Of a stretch of 64,000 nt of DNA, positions 35,100-46,300 are shown piece after piece. Source of the stretch: Hofstenia miamia (Eukaryota; Xenacoelomorpha; Acoela); NCBI GenBank assembly GCA_004352715.1, contig SCFE01000070.1, positions 1,424,560 to 1,488,559 on the forward strand, written 5' to 3'. A program made the position numbers and the translations under genes. The notes below the pieces were generated by a model. That model was given only the letters and a program-made list of their open reading frames with translations, was not told where the DNA came from and did not search any database. Within the stretch, counting starts at the first letter, position 1, and every line of letters starts with the position of its first letter.

Positions 35100-35490
35100 A
35101 AATGTTGTTTTGATTGTCCATGTACAAGAAAATACGGCGTCGCGAAAGGTTCAGAACTCCGTTTTCGAAACCGTTTTTCTACAGGGTTTTGAGTTGTGCG
35201 GAAATGAACTCGTTGATATCATTGACAGACGAAAATCATAGCCCCCACAGAGGCGATTTAAGCGCTATGAATAGGTGGAAGTCGCATGAGGACAATCATG
35301 CGGTTAAGCCGGATGCCCTAACACCTCCAAGCCAAACTCTGTGAGCTGTTGAACACTGAAGCTGCTAGATACGGTCCAGCTCCATTATGAAGAAGAATTA
35401 GGCGATCTTCCAAAATTCGTGGCTTTTTATCGCAATTGCATGGTGAAGTTTGGGAATCAGGACCCACCGATTCAAAGTTCCATTGATCGA
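35100..35490 (-). pseudogene. Mariner transposase remnant
   Basis: The minus strand reads CDFHLFIALKSPLWG followed, after a stop, by FSSVNDINEFISAQLKTL, matching the mariner C-terminal block PDL.P.D.HLF..L...L.G..F.....V. Upstream WVLIPKLHHAIAIKSHEF fits the region between the catalytic residues. Many stops; old copy. Confidence 0.6.
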
Positions 35491-35740
35491 GTGGCGTCAA
35501 ACCCCTTAATACAAGGAGGCTTGAAGTTCGAAATTTTTTTATGTGAAAGTAGGTAAAGAATTAGACATCATTAACCTTAAATAGTTTTGGAATTTCAAAG
35601 TCTTTTATGATTTCTTGAAGAAATTTCAAGCAGTCATAACTCAGAGGGCATCGCAGTGTAGGGAGCCCTTATATCTCAATCATGGTCTCATTAAGGCGAG
35701 TCTTTGCTTGATTTATATAACCCCAATGCTTTTGACATCG

Positions 35741-36352
35741 ATACCTCTGGATCCAACATTTTAATATCCGACGCGATCCGGATCCGAAACTTCAAGGTCG
35801 GATCCAATCCGTTCCGAATTTTTAAAAAAAATTAGTTTTCAATCCAAAACCGATCCGAATTTTAATAAGTATTCTACCAATAAATTATTATGGACTTAAA
35901 AATATTTATGTTTTTCTTAAATGCAAATCGAAATATTTTGATTGAAGAGCATCCCAAATTATACTAGTATTTTTACATTTTGGTAGTGTTTGCAAAAGTA
36001 TTCCACTTGCTTCTCTGTGTTCTGTGCTTTTTCTTTGACATACATATTAGAGAGAAACCTTGACAGAATTATGCTCTTCGATTTGCAAGTTTGTACAAAC
36101 AAATGTTTTTGGTTGCTTTACTATTTTATCATTATGTGATGGCTAACATGAATCGCATTTTCAGATTTGAAGTATTCGTCACCAATTTTATAAGTTGTTG
36201 GAATAATAAAATTTCACTTAGATTGAGATTATTAAACTAAAATTCAATATGAAAATGTGCAAATACATAAGTTTTAAAAATTCTTAGATCCTAAGCAGAT
36301 CCGAAGTTTTTCAAAATGAAGATCCGATCCGATTCCATTTCTGGAATGAGGC
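35741..36352. repeat. Region bordered by GATCCG motif clusters
   Basis: GATCC(G) words occur repeatedly at 35741-35862 (GCGATCCGGATCCGAAAC, GTCGGATCCAATCCG) and again, in related form, at 36286-36352 (GATCCGATCCGATTCC), with an AT-rich middle. This looks like one element of about 610 bp whose two ends carry the same short motif. Exact ends and target duplication could not be fixed. Confidence 0.45.
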
Positions 36353-37009
36353 AAACAATTTTGTCTGCAACATTATGGTAAATTGGCACGTATGTTATAC
36401 GTTTTGACAAAGTCTAAAAAGAAAATAAATACATTTAAATAATTTCTTTGAATAAAGAATTATAAACTTCTGCAGTAGTTGTCATGAGTCAAAATATTAC
36501 CCAATTCAAGAAAGTTTAAAAATTCGTACATGCTAAAATATTTTTGGTTCAAATTTGGTTTTTGATCTAGACTGCAATCTTATGTTTTTCAGTTAATGAC
36601 TCATCCCTAAGAGCAAGCTCCTCTTCAGAAAATACTGAATAGATAGTTGCCCCCTTCAAATTTGAATGAAGTAATGCATTAGCTTGATGTGATAGTGACA
36701 AATATCTGCAAAATTTATATTATTTTGGGAAAACATTTCAGCATTTATTGGTCTTTTATGAAATACCTTAAAATTTCAGTAAAATTTCAATTTACAGCCA
36801 ATAGCTTTCACTTGGTCATAAAAAGAAATATGCAAGCATCGTATTTATTGAAAGCATTTATATTAAATTTCAACAAATTATTGCAAAAAATCTCATTTAT
36901 GAATTACTAACATAATAATCTGGAAGTCTTACAAAATACTAAGAGGACAGCAAATTTTAAAAAAGCCGATAAAATTTTGATAACATTACATGCAAAAATT
37001 TAAGTTTTT

Positions 37010-37059
37010 AGGAAAACAGGGAGTCTTAAGCCCCCGAGCCCCCATATTTGACGCCACTG
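37010..37059. mobile_element. hAT-like terminus (single end)
   Basis: The complement reads CAGTGGCGTCAAATATGGGG from 37059, like the other CAGTGGCG ends in this window. The partner end was not found, so this may be a truncated copy. Confidence 0.5.
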
Positions 37060-37112
37060 CATTCACCGTTGTTCCTGGAATTATCGCATAATAGCACAGA
37101 ACTTTCGAGGAC

Positions 37113-37268
37113 CTGTAAAAAATGATATGCATTCCTTTCCACTTTGCCATTCCGCTAACAACTTTTGTCGGCGCAGAGACCCTGGAGATTGCCACTCAGA
37201 ACTTTGACTCTTGGGGAGAGGATCGTAAGAGCGGATCCGGATCTCGTTCTGAAGCAAGTCGTGTTTTT
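37113..37268 (-). CDS. Exon-like open segment, unknown protein
   Basis: A 156-nt open segment lies between an acceptor (AACAGTTTCAG) and a donor (TTACAG/GTCCTC), with phase 1 at both ends. It encodes hydrophilic sequence (KHDLLQNEIRIRSYDPLPKS, EWQSPGSLRRQKLLAEWQSG) unlike the surrounding AT-rich DNA. No domain is recognised and no partner exon is known. It lies in the proposed intron of gene B on the opposite strand. It could be a piece of a transposon gene. Confidence 0.3.
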
Positions 37269-37859
37269 CTGAAACTGTTTTCATAAATTTTTTCATGAAG
37301 GTCATATTTGAATCAGGTCAAGATTTTTAGATCAAGTCTATAATGATTAATCAGTTTGATACGAGTACTTTGCACTGTTTCTTTTCTTCATTGCATATGC
37401 GATATGTGTCAGAGGCTGGAATAAAACAACAAAAATGAATCACTGAGAAACAGTATATATACCTTGTTGATTTATGCTTGACATTTAGGGAAAGATGAGG
37501 TCAACGTATTAACTCAATTCTCTGAAATATAGAAGCATTACAATTTTTGTTTACATCAAGGACATCCTGAATAATATTAATGTTACTAGGTTCAATTTTG
37601 ACAATTAATTATTTAATTGGACAATTTTCTGTTTTCTTAGAATATGTTAATATATACTTAAAGCTGATATGTTTATTCTGATACAGTGTAAAGGAAAGGA
37701 AAAATATAATGCGAGAAAGGCAGGATGATTACATCACTTCCTCTCTAATAAATGTAAATATAGAGACATATTAACAAGGTGGCAGGTCCTCATGGGAAAT
37801 CCCACTCCATGGGATGAGATAAGAAAAGTCTAGAAGAAATTTTCAGATATATATAATTT

Positions 37860-37955
37860 GCGTATATCCAAAATAGGGTCCGGCGGTTTCAATATTATTG
37901 ATGTCAGTTCGGTTTTTTAAAATAAAACCGCGGTTTCGACTCGGTTTTTTTTAAT
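37860..37955. repeat. Cluster of GGTTT/AAACC motifs
   Basis: Several CGGTTT and AAACCG words (GGTCCGGCGGTTTC, AAACCGCGGTTTCGACTCGG) lie within 70 bp: a motif-cluster patch of the same general kind as at 32.5 and 35.7 kb. Confidence 0.35.
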
Positions 37956-38439
37956 TTAGCGGACGAGACTAACAATCATCATCGCAGATATCCTCAACTT
38001 ATTTTCGTAGTTTTACAAATATTATTTCACTTACGGCAGTAGTACATAGTTTATACGATAGCAAACTATTTCTTGTTTTATTTTGAATCCTTCGGAGAAG
38101 CATTTGGGCCACAGTTGGAGCCGGGACGGGCTTAGGGCCTAATTTTCGGTCATTGCGTTGGGCTGGGCTCAAAATTGCCTCAAGAATCCTATCAAGCAAA
38201 AGTCCGCAAAATGTTCGCCTGTGCCGCTAAAGTCCTTCCAAATTCGCATCTGTTGCCGAAATTCAGTCGTTTTTGTTTACATTAACAAGGATTGGACGAA
38301 TATACATGCTACATAAATTTTGATTCGGGCCAGGCCAAGTTTCAGGCCTTAGTTCTTAAAGTCAAAACTGGACGTACCACGGGCCTAGAAGCACTAGCTG
38401 TGCCATGCGGAAAAAAATTAGCAACAAAAATCACTCACA

Positions 38440-40680
38440 ATATATATGGAATAATTGCTAATAAAAGGATTAGTAACATCTTTACAAAAAAGTATAAAAA
38501 TTTATTTAAGCTTTATGAGCGTTCCGGCGTTAATATCTAGTAGTGACGCCCTCGTCTTAGACATTGTTTCACTTGACGTGGAATCACTATTTGTGTTGGA
38601 AGCAGTGGCGTATAGACGGGGAAGCCAGGGGGCCAAGGCCTCCCCTCAAGATATAATGGCCAACCCACTGCCCCCCTCACTAAAAAATTGTTCGAATTAA
38701 TTTTGATTTTCATGCCAATTGACTCTGAATCAATTATGTTCATTTAATATATGCGAGGTCTTTGAAGGAATTTTGTGATTGACATGTTGTTTATATTTAT
38801 AACGTAGGGTAGGGCACGTACCGGGTACGAACAAAGGCGTACAGGTACGGGCTTCTTTACTACGTCACGGATCCGGTATACGGGCTCTAAGTGGAGCATG
38901 ATTGCTTGTCGTTTGTTGAAGATGCTAATTTTTAAATCCATTTGTTTGAATTTCATTAAACCTATTAAGTAATAGGAATTTTCTATCTATTCTATATATC
39001 GATTTCTGAATATGTATTTCATGAAACACTAAACTTCATGTAGATTTCCTGCAGAAATTACAAAATAGTACATAAAATATTACACTAAACCCTCAATACC
39101 ATTGACCTCTTTTGATACTGTGTTGATAAAATTATCGTACTTATGTACATTATTCTGAATTGTTTAAATTAAATGTAACAAAATACACCATAACGACAGA
39201 TACACGTGGGAATTATAATATTTATACAGTAAATCTCTCCAAGATAACTTCACAAAGATGAGGTAAGTTTTCCCACTGCTGTCAAGATTTCATCAATTCT
39301 TATTAATTGAATCTCTGTCTTGAATTTTTCTCTCAAAGCTTCAATGACTCGGGTTTAAACTGATGGTAAACATTTTCTTTAAAAATTTAGTATTCAGCAT
39401 GTAATAATCTAGAGAACCTGGAGTAAAAGGAGTCCAAATCCACGCCAAATAATACGATCTTCATGAAAATTATTTGAAAACATTTTGAAAAGTTGTTTTT
39501 GATATCATTTTATTTGGTCGAAGTGGTTGTAGTTAAGCTGGGACTCCATTTGTTTTTTTGTGCTGAACTGTGTCAGTTGGGCATATCATATCAAAATTCT
39601 CATGCAGCTATTGCGAAAGACATCCATCCGCAAAGCAGAGATCCAATCAATAAATATGATTGAAGTTTACCTTCCATTGTGTATTAATTTTAAAGCAGAT
39701 TGGTTCACATATTCAGCATTTACTGTAGACATATGATAATACGATGTTTATTAGTCTATATTTTGTATTTTATTTCGCTTAAATTGAAAATATACAGTAT
39801 ATATACAATTTATATATATGTAATTTATATATATATATATATATATAAATTTCAACTGGGCCCCACCTCAGATATTTTGGCCCCCCTGGTGCCTCCCTTA
39901 ATTCAATATTGCTGGTACGCCACTGGTTGGAAGGGCTGATGAATAAATACTGGTCATAGCAGAAAGGCCTGGAAAAGTATCGAAATGAGATTTCTAGAAG
40001 AGAAGAGGATTGTAGTCCTTTTCAAACAAAATTAATGGCATATCCAAATAGCGATCGAGCTCAGTAATATTTGAGGAATCAACTAATGAAGATTTAAATC
40101 GGAAACCGATGGTGGTGAAAGTGGAAGGCATTTTGCTTGTCTGCGGTAATTTCTTTCACCGGTTTACCAACTCTTCTATTTCGCAATGATTCTTCAACAT
40201 TTCAAGTTTGAAGCGAGGATCAAGAACCATTGCAACTGTGTTTCTAAAGAGAATCTTCAAATCAGGTTTTTTAGACTCGTCAATATAGCTTCTTTAAACT
40301 TGATAAACTCATCGCTGGGCTCTTCACATGTCATACTAGCTATAGCAGATATCAAACTAGATATTGTTGGATACATTTGGCACAGCGCTGGATACCGACT
40401 TCCTGATAAAACGGTGGTTGCTTCCTCTAAAGAACTCAAAACTTTCAAGAGTGCGTCAAGCGTATCTCATTCATTTGGGGTTTGGATATCTGGAACGTCT
40501 CTGACTGATCTTCTTCTTAAGTCAGCATCGTTGAATACTGCACTTTTTTGAGACCGAAATTGTACATGTATTAATTTTTTCCAGCAATGGTAGAATGAGT
40601 TCCAACGTTCTTAAATAGCCACTGGTATTGTGTCGACTTTTTTATCTGCTGACCTGAGTTGTGGTTCAGACTTATCAACG
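38440..40680 (-). pseudogene. hAT transposase remnant split by a second hAT
   Basis: On the minus strand the 40.5-39.9 kb part reads LEEATTVLSGSRYPALCQMY (core helical region), then FRNTVAMVLDPRFKLEMLKN (the LDPRFK block of Ac-like hAT proteins) and FDTFPGLSAMTSIYSSA. The C-terminus continues only at 38602-38450 with STSSETMSKTRASLLDINAG, the dimerisation domain (usual T.SERVFS..R..L). Between the two parts sits the complete hAT element at 38603-39925. Additional frameshifts were present before or after that event. Confidence 0.7.
38603..39925. mobile_element. Non-autonomous hAT nested in another hAT, TSD GTTGGAAG
   Basis: It starts CAGTGGCGTATAGACGGG and ends in the complement of CAGTGGCGTACCAGC. 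The perfect 8-bp duplication GTTGGAAG flanks it (38595-38602, 39926-39933). It has no transposase and contains a GGTACGGGC-type motif cluster (38812-38890) and TA runs near its right end. The insertion point is inside the dimerisation-domain coding region of an older hAT copy. Confidence 0.9.
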
Positions 40681-41819
40681 AGCCGTAATTTCTAAGCTCA
40701 GCTCGGTTCATTTAAATTTTGAGAAAGTTCGGCTCGCCACATAAAATCTTTCAGTGAGGCTCATTTCAGCTCGATATTTTTTTTCAAAAATAGTGATTTG
40801 AGTAGGGGCAGGCCCAATATGGAATTGTGATAGTAATTGCAGAAACTTGAACGATAATTTTCAGAATTTTATTAACAATTTTTGCTAATTTAATTTTGTG
40901 CAAAATAGGTGCTATGTTTGGATCATGGACGACATGGTTTGGATCTACATGGGAGCAAAATATTAAATGGGAATGGTAATTTAATGCTACTGGGACCAAC
41001 TATTTTGGTACTAGACATGACTGAGGCATTACAATTCTGGGTCCATAGAATATTATGGTTTACATTTTGAAAGTTTTGAACTAACTTGCTTGTATTTTTG
41101 TGTCTTTGAAATTTATGTGAAATTTGCTAGTGACAATTTTCTACTAAAGGTAGAAACGGAAGAAAAAGCTATATATATGCAAATAAGCATTCAAAATGAT
41201 GTCAAATAACAAATATGTATCAATTTTTTGCGCACATTATTGGCAAATACTAATGGACGAATAATAGCCCAATGGCCAAATGCCAATATTGGTACCAATA
41301 ATGGGTCATTGATATCCCAACAATTGATGTTACTTGGGATATAATTGATATTTTGTTTTCAAAAATTTTGTTGTTGGAAATTCGAAATAATTTAGTGTGG
41401 CGAAATATCCCCTAACGATTTTTTTTAAATTTTCGATAATGTAGCATTGAAGTAGAACATCGATGTTCCGCACAGTCCAATATTCCTAAAAGGGATTGAT
41501 TTGAAAATTTAACTTTTTCAGCTTTTAATTGCAATACGTTACATGACTTAAATATTACTAAAGAACCTGAGAAGCGTGAAAACGTAAAATGTGGCGAAAT
41601 TGCCATGTCTTACCCTATAAAAAATGTATGTTCTCATAACTCAATAACGAATAAAGAAGTCTCCGCGCAATAAACTCTTACTTTGCACACAGCAAGCCCT
41701 CCTGAACGGAACTTGAATGGTCTATCTAGAGAAACCCAAATAGTTGATACTAGTTTTTTTTGTCATTGGTTTTAGACCGCTTTGTTATTTGAACACTAGC
41801 ATTGAGAAGAGTCTGGAAA
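40681..41819. other. Unassigned, motif patch GCTCGG at left
   Basis: A GCTC(A/G)GCTCGG/TTCGGCTCGCC patch at about 40690-40780 may belong to an end of the outer hAT copy. The rest is AT-rich with no gene; palindromic words (ATTGGTACCAAT) occur at about 41290. Confidence 0.35.
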
Positions 41820-42310
41820 TATAGCTCAAGTCTAAAAAGTGACCACATTATAAACACATTTTTGATAACAAACGAAAGACAAATCGAGGCTTATAAAATA
41901 TATTTGAAAATATAAGTGTCTCAACTTGTAACCTGGTCAGTTATTTGACAAGTTTGCCATGCAAAGCGTCGTGACACGCAGATAAACGTTTTGAAACTGA
42001 ATCCATTAAACGCACTCTACCTTCTTGAGTTATTTGGTGTTGCGATTCAATGATGTAACTCTTTAATTCTTCAGAATTTGTCACACGTTTTCTATGGGAA
42101 CTAGATCTGTTGAATTCGGTGGCCATTGCATAACTTGAATATTATAATTGGTAAAAAATTCTTCTGTTGATTTTGAGGTTTGAGGGGTTGCTTAATCATG
42201 TTCTAAAATCCATGATTCGAGATATAAGCAGGTTGCGTATTGTGCAAATTCCTCGAGAATTTGGCAATATTTTGAACTATTAATTGTACCAGTGCCATCT
42301 AGTAACTTTA
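41820..42310 (-). mobile_element. Second Tc1-like copy, truncated
   Basis: The left end TATAGCTCAAGTCTAAAAAG at 41820 and the body match the element at 0.5-1.1 kb in inverse orientation, including the transposase C-terminal tail (MDSVSKRLS) and the stretch encoding the DDE region. The right terminal repeat is missing; the copy runs into a hAT MITE-like sequence at about 42335. The transposase is broken. Confidence 0.8.
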
Positions 42311-42334
42311 GATAAGAAAACTAATGATAGTCAA

Positions 42335-42503
42335 ATTTTTTGAAAATATTGAAAGAATAGACCCTAAAAAATGCATTTCACGATGCTAGATTTTAAATTT
42401 TTAAGTTTTTTTCGAAAAATTTTTTGATTTATCCAGTCAAAATTAAATTTGGAAACCTGACGGGGGACATTCCACCATGTAACCACCCCTGCGTACGCCA
42501 CTG
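42335..42503. mobile_element. Truncated hAT MITE, relative of 45850-46082
   Basis: In inverse orientation it matches the MITE at 45.85 kb: the terminus CAGTGGCGTACGCAGGGG (complement, ending 42503), GTGGAATGTCCCCC and CCTAAAA..ATGCAT are shared. Its other end is missing where it meets the Tc1-like copy. Confidence 0.7.
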
Positions 42504-43140
42504 ATCATAATCAATTACATCCTATATTCCATTCATATTATTACTTGATTCTTGAATGTTTTATGCAAACTAACAATTTACGATTTTTACATTTATATAG
42601 ATATAAATTCATACAATTAAGAATGAAATTCATTGATTATAAAATTATTGGGCAAACACTGCTTGCCTTGCATACACGTACGAGCCGTCTATGTGTGCGT
42701 GTGTTAGGGCATGAGGAATTGCCTGTAATAGACTATTACAAGATTGAATTTTTTCCTAAATACTGCGCATTGTTGTATTAGAAAATTAACTGATTTATTG
42801 CGTGATGTTGCCATGATGAGTGCGTTAATCTTGCTTTTATGAAAATGTGACAAAATGCATGAAATGTGCGGTGCAACAATAAGGTTTTTAGTATTCACCA
42901 AGTTCAAGCAAGTTTAAGATCATTAATGCATGTTGAAAATTAATCCAAGAAGTGCCTGGTTGTCGTATTAGTGAGAAAAGCGCTTGGATTTGGAGCAAAG
43001 AGTATAGTATTTGTAAATTAGCAATTCACTGTAAGCAAATCTTTATGAATCTGACCAAATCTTTTTATGTGGCACCTCAGGTTAAATTATATTACTATTC
43101 AAATATATAAACAATATAACTGATTTTAATAACTTTTTAG
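42504..43140. other. Non-coding, intron end before gene B large exon
   Basis: AT-rich; ends in the polypyrimidine/acceptor AATAACTTTTTAG at 43140. No other feature seen. Confidence 0.5.
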
Positions 43141-44900
43141 CAATTCTTGTTCTTGGAAATGGAATTAATCTCGTGAAATGCGAAGAAAGAATGCCCTACC
43201 AATTTAAATCCAAACTTGGATGCGACTATGAAATAATGGAGGTCCGAGTAACAATGGAAGATTTTTCAGATGAAAAAATGTACAACTACTTGAAGGCATT
43301 ACCTAATTGGGCACAAAAAGCTACTGCAACTTCAATAGAGGACAAATCTAGGTGTAAAAACGGGTATTTTCGACCAAAAAGAACTCCGGAGTTTAATGCA
43401 TGTTTCGTAACTTTGCCATCTATTCCAAATACAATTGCCACATGTCTCACAGATATTGAGAGAACCTGCGAATACAGAGATTGCAAGAATGACTATGATT
43501 CGATGGAATGTAGTGAGTATAGAGATTGCATAGAAAACGATTATGACATAGATACTCATTGGTGTGCTAATTATATAACTCCAAACATGTTGAATGGAGA
43601 AATCACACCTGATGCAATTACAGCAATGCAATGCTATGAAAAGAAAATAGGCTTTACCTCATACATTGTAACAGCAAAAACAACTACAGAAGAAATCACC
43701 ACAATGAGGATGACAACTGAAGATAGCAAAGAAACATCTAATTTATTTGATTGGGCAACTTCAAATAAACAATTTACGATTGCTTCACACACTACAGAGG
43801 GTAAGGAACTAACTGATACATTTTCTGAGGCTAGTGAATTCATTTCAACAAGATCCACTGTTGAAGGTGATATAGTCAATCCAACTAAGGAATCGACAGT
43901 TGAAAATCAACAAACTACTAAAGAAATTATGAGCACAAGTCAATTCACAGATGAAGCGTTCAATTTAACTAAGCAATCGACAGTTGAAAATCAACAAACT
44001 ACAAAAGACATGATAAGCACAAGTCAATTCACAGATGAAACGTTCAATTCAACTAAGCAATCGACATTTGATAGTACACAAACTACTAAGGATGTAATTA
44101 GCACAATTCATTCCACCCCATATAAGCAATCGACATTTCAAACTCCTGCTGAAGTGACTACAATTCAATCTAATACATTTACTGCTAATGAAAAACTAAT
44201 AGGAACTGATCTACCATATTCAACAGAAGATTTTCAAATTTCACTTGCAATTGTTGATGAAATATGCAATCTAATAAAGCAAGCACGAAAGGAGAATGTA
44301 CCAAATGACATCCCTCCATTTCGTCTCATTATTGCTAAGGGTACTAATAATTGGGTTGAAAGCAAATATATTTCTTTATCAGTGAACCCTGCTAAAGGTG
44401 ATGTTGGAGCGTGGGGTTTGGTAACAGATTCATTCAGCAAGATAAGGAAAGAAGTGAACAATGCAACCACAAAATTATCAAAACTAGAGTTGCTTTCGAA
44501 TTTGATAAATGACAATTCATGGCAATTTATACCAATTGATTTGGAACCATTATTCTCAATCACTAAAGAAATATCTCGAACTGAGGGCATAACTACATCC
44601 AATAGAATGAAAATTGAAACCTCGTTTCTTCATAAGACTGACTCGATGGCAAGTTTTTTAGTAAAGTGGAAAGATGGGCATTTCTTCATGGCAAATGAAG
44701 CCACAGCTTTGGATATTTTTAACCTTGTTTCTCAAATAATTGGATTAATATTAATTCAGGATCGCATGCTAAAAACTTTTCAAAATCTTATTAAGCTAAT
44801 TAAAGAGCGCAAAATGCAGAATGGGCGGAAATTTTCGAGGAATTGCAAGACATTTGCAAAAGAAAATCGCTCTGGAAGATTCTTCATTCAGAAAAAGTAG
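43141..44900 (+). CDS. Gene B, large exon: mucin-like two-helix membrane protein
   Basis: This 585-codon exon opens at an acceptor (AACTTTTTAG, then CAATTCTTG) in phase 1 and ends in TAG. It has no credible start of its own. It begins AILVLGNGINLVKCEE and continues with a Cys-rich domain (ALPNWAQKATATSI; CEYRDCKNDYDSMEC; EYRDC), a Thr/Ser-rich stalk (about residues 180-355) with 28-residue tandem units, a conserved membrane-proximal domain at about 370-520 (PFRLIIAKGTNNW; GAWGLVTDSFSKIRKEV), a hydrophobic segment (FNLVSQIIGLILIQ) at about 524-538 and a short basic tail. It is clearly paralogous to the minus-strand exon at 11.6-13.7 kb. The conserved parts are the Cys-rich and membrane-proximal domains; stalk and tail differ completely. 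Function unknown; DEG/ENaC-like topology is a hypothesis. Confidence 0.8.
43893..44150 (+). repeat. 84-bp coding tandem repeat in gene B stalk
   Basis: Units start at 43893, 43977 and 44061 (STVENQQTTK, STVENQQTTK, STFDSTQTTK), with a shortened step to a fourth start at 44130. The 28-residue unit is unrelated to the 52-residue unit of gene A. Confidence 0.8.
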
Positions 44901-45849
44901 GGTCAGCATATGTAAAGAATTCCATGAAGTTAACATTTATGTTTTTAGGTAAATATGAAAACATTTATATTGAATTTCCAAAACTTAAGATATGCACTGT
45001 GATCATTTAATAACTTTGTAAACTCATTTTGTTTAGTGAACTAAATTCTTGCATCTTTTCAAAAATATTATTATACATTATACTATGAAAGAAATTATTA
45101 AAAAAATTTAGGTTAGGCATTTCAATAAATTTGACAATTATACATTGATAAACATTTATTTTAAAAATGAAATCACGAATGTTTTGATGCTAATTAAAAT
45201 ATTGCAAATACTTTCTTAAGCAAATACAATTAGATATTCAAAATAAGAATGAATTATGTATGCCAGTGTCAATGTATCATCAATAAGTCAACCAGTAGTT
45301 TTTACTTCACCCGCACGCAGTCTGCAAAGTTTTAAATCGACGAGATCCTCTCATTAACTAGCCTGTGAAGAACAATAGTAGTGCAATCTCGTTACGTTAA
45401 AATAATATATTTTGTTCCAAATATTCCCTAAGCAACGTTTATCTGTCAAAAATTTTGGCCCTCAGTGCCATCGCATATTTGCCTGCTTATCAAGAACATT
45501 ATATATTTATTGAAAGTACATGCGTACTAAAAATGTTAAGCGAAAAAACGCGTTTCAAAACATATTTTCGATCTCGAATTCAAAAAAATATTTTCAAAAT
45601 CAAAATTTATTGATAATAAATGTGTATGACAAGAAAAACTTTCACTAGGAATCTAGTTGCAGGAATGGCAAGCACACTGACAGCAAGCTAAAATACAGTC
45701 AGTAGTAATACAATCAACACTTGTGAAATAGTTCTAAAGCTCAATATCCTTTGTCGAAAAGATTTGCAGGCTTAGCACTAGAACAACGGTTACTCCTTGA
45801 GAATATGTTTACATTTGATGTTTCAAATGCAAAAATTATGGCATAGAAA
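44901..45849. other. 3' flank of gene B, no gene recognised
   Basis: AT-rich; probably holds the 3' UTR of gene B. No clear repeat or frame. Confidence 0.4.
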
Positions 45850-46082
45850 CAGTGGCGTACACACAGGGGACATGGTGGAATGTCCCCCCGTCCGGTTTTC
45901 AAAATGGATTTTCATTGGTTAAGTCAAAAAAACTTGTAAAAAATTAGAAAATTGAAATTTAAGGTTTTGACATGCATTTTAGGGCCTAATTTCACAATAT
46001 TCTCAAAAATTTTGCAGGCCTTCGCCCCGTAATTAGCATTGAGTAGAGTGATCATCGTCAGAAAATCCTTGATGCGCCTCTG
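45850..46082. mobile_element. 233-bp hAT MITE, TSD CATAGAAA
   Basis: It starts CAGTGGCGTACACACAGG, ends in the complement of CAGAGGCGCATCAAGG, and has the perfect 8-bp duplication CATAGAAA (45842-45849, 46083-46090). No coding capacity. Confidence 0.9.
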
Positions 46083-46300
46083 CATAGAAAGAAAATTGTT
46101 ATAAATTTCAAATTAAATGAGATTATCAACATAAATGGAAGTACATGTAGCTGTTAAGGTTTTTGGTGAATGAATAATTAAGCAAACAGACGTTTAAGTG
46201 CCATTTTCCCCTAGTGTTAACGGAGTTAATTTTTTAAATCGACCTCAGTGCATAAAGAATTTGATATACTATTGTGATAACACAGTACTGCGAAAATAAT

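Noticed and set aside
40186-40551. 121-codon plus-strand frame
   Set aside because: The minus strand here encodes recognisable hAT transposase blocks (LDPRFK, FPGLSAM); the plus frame is its shadow.
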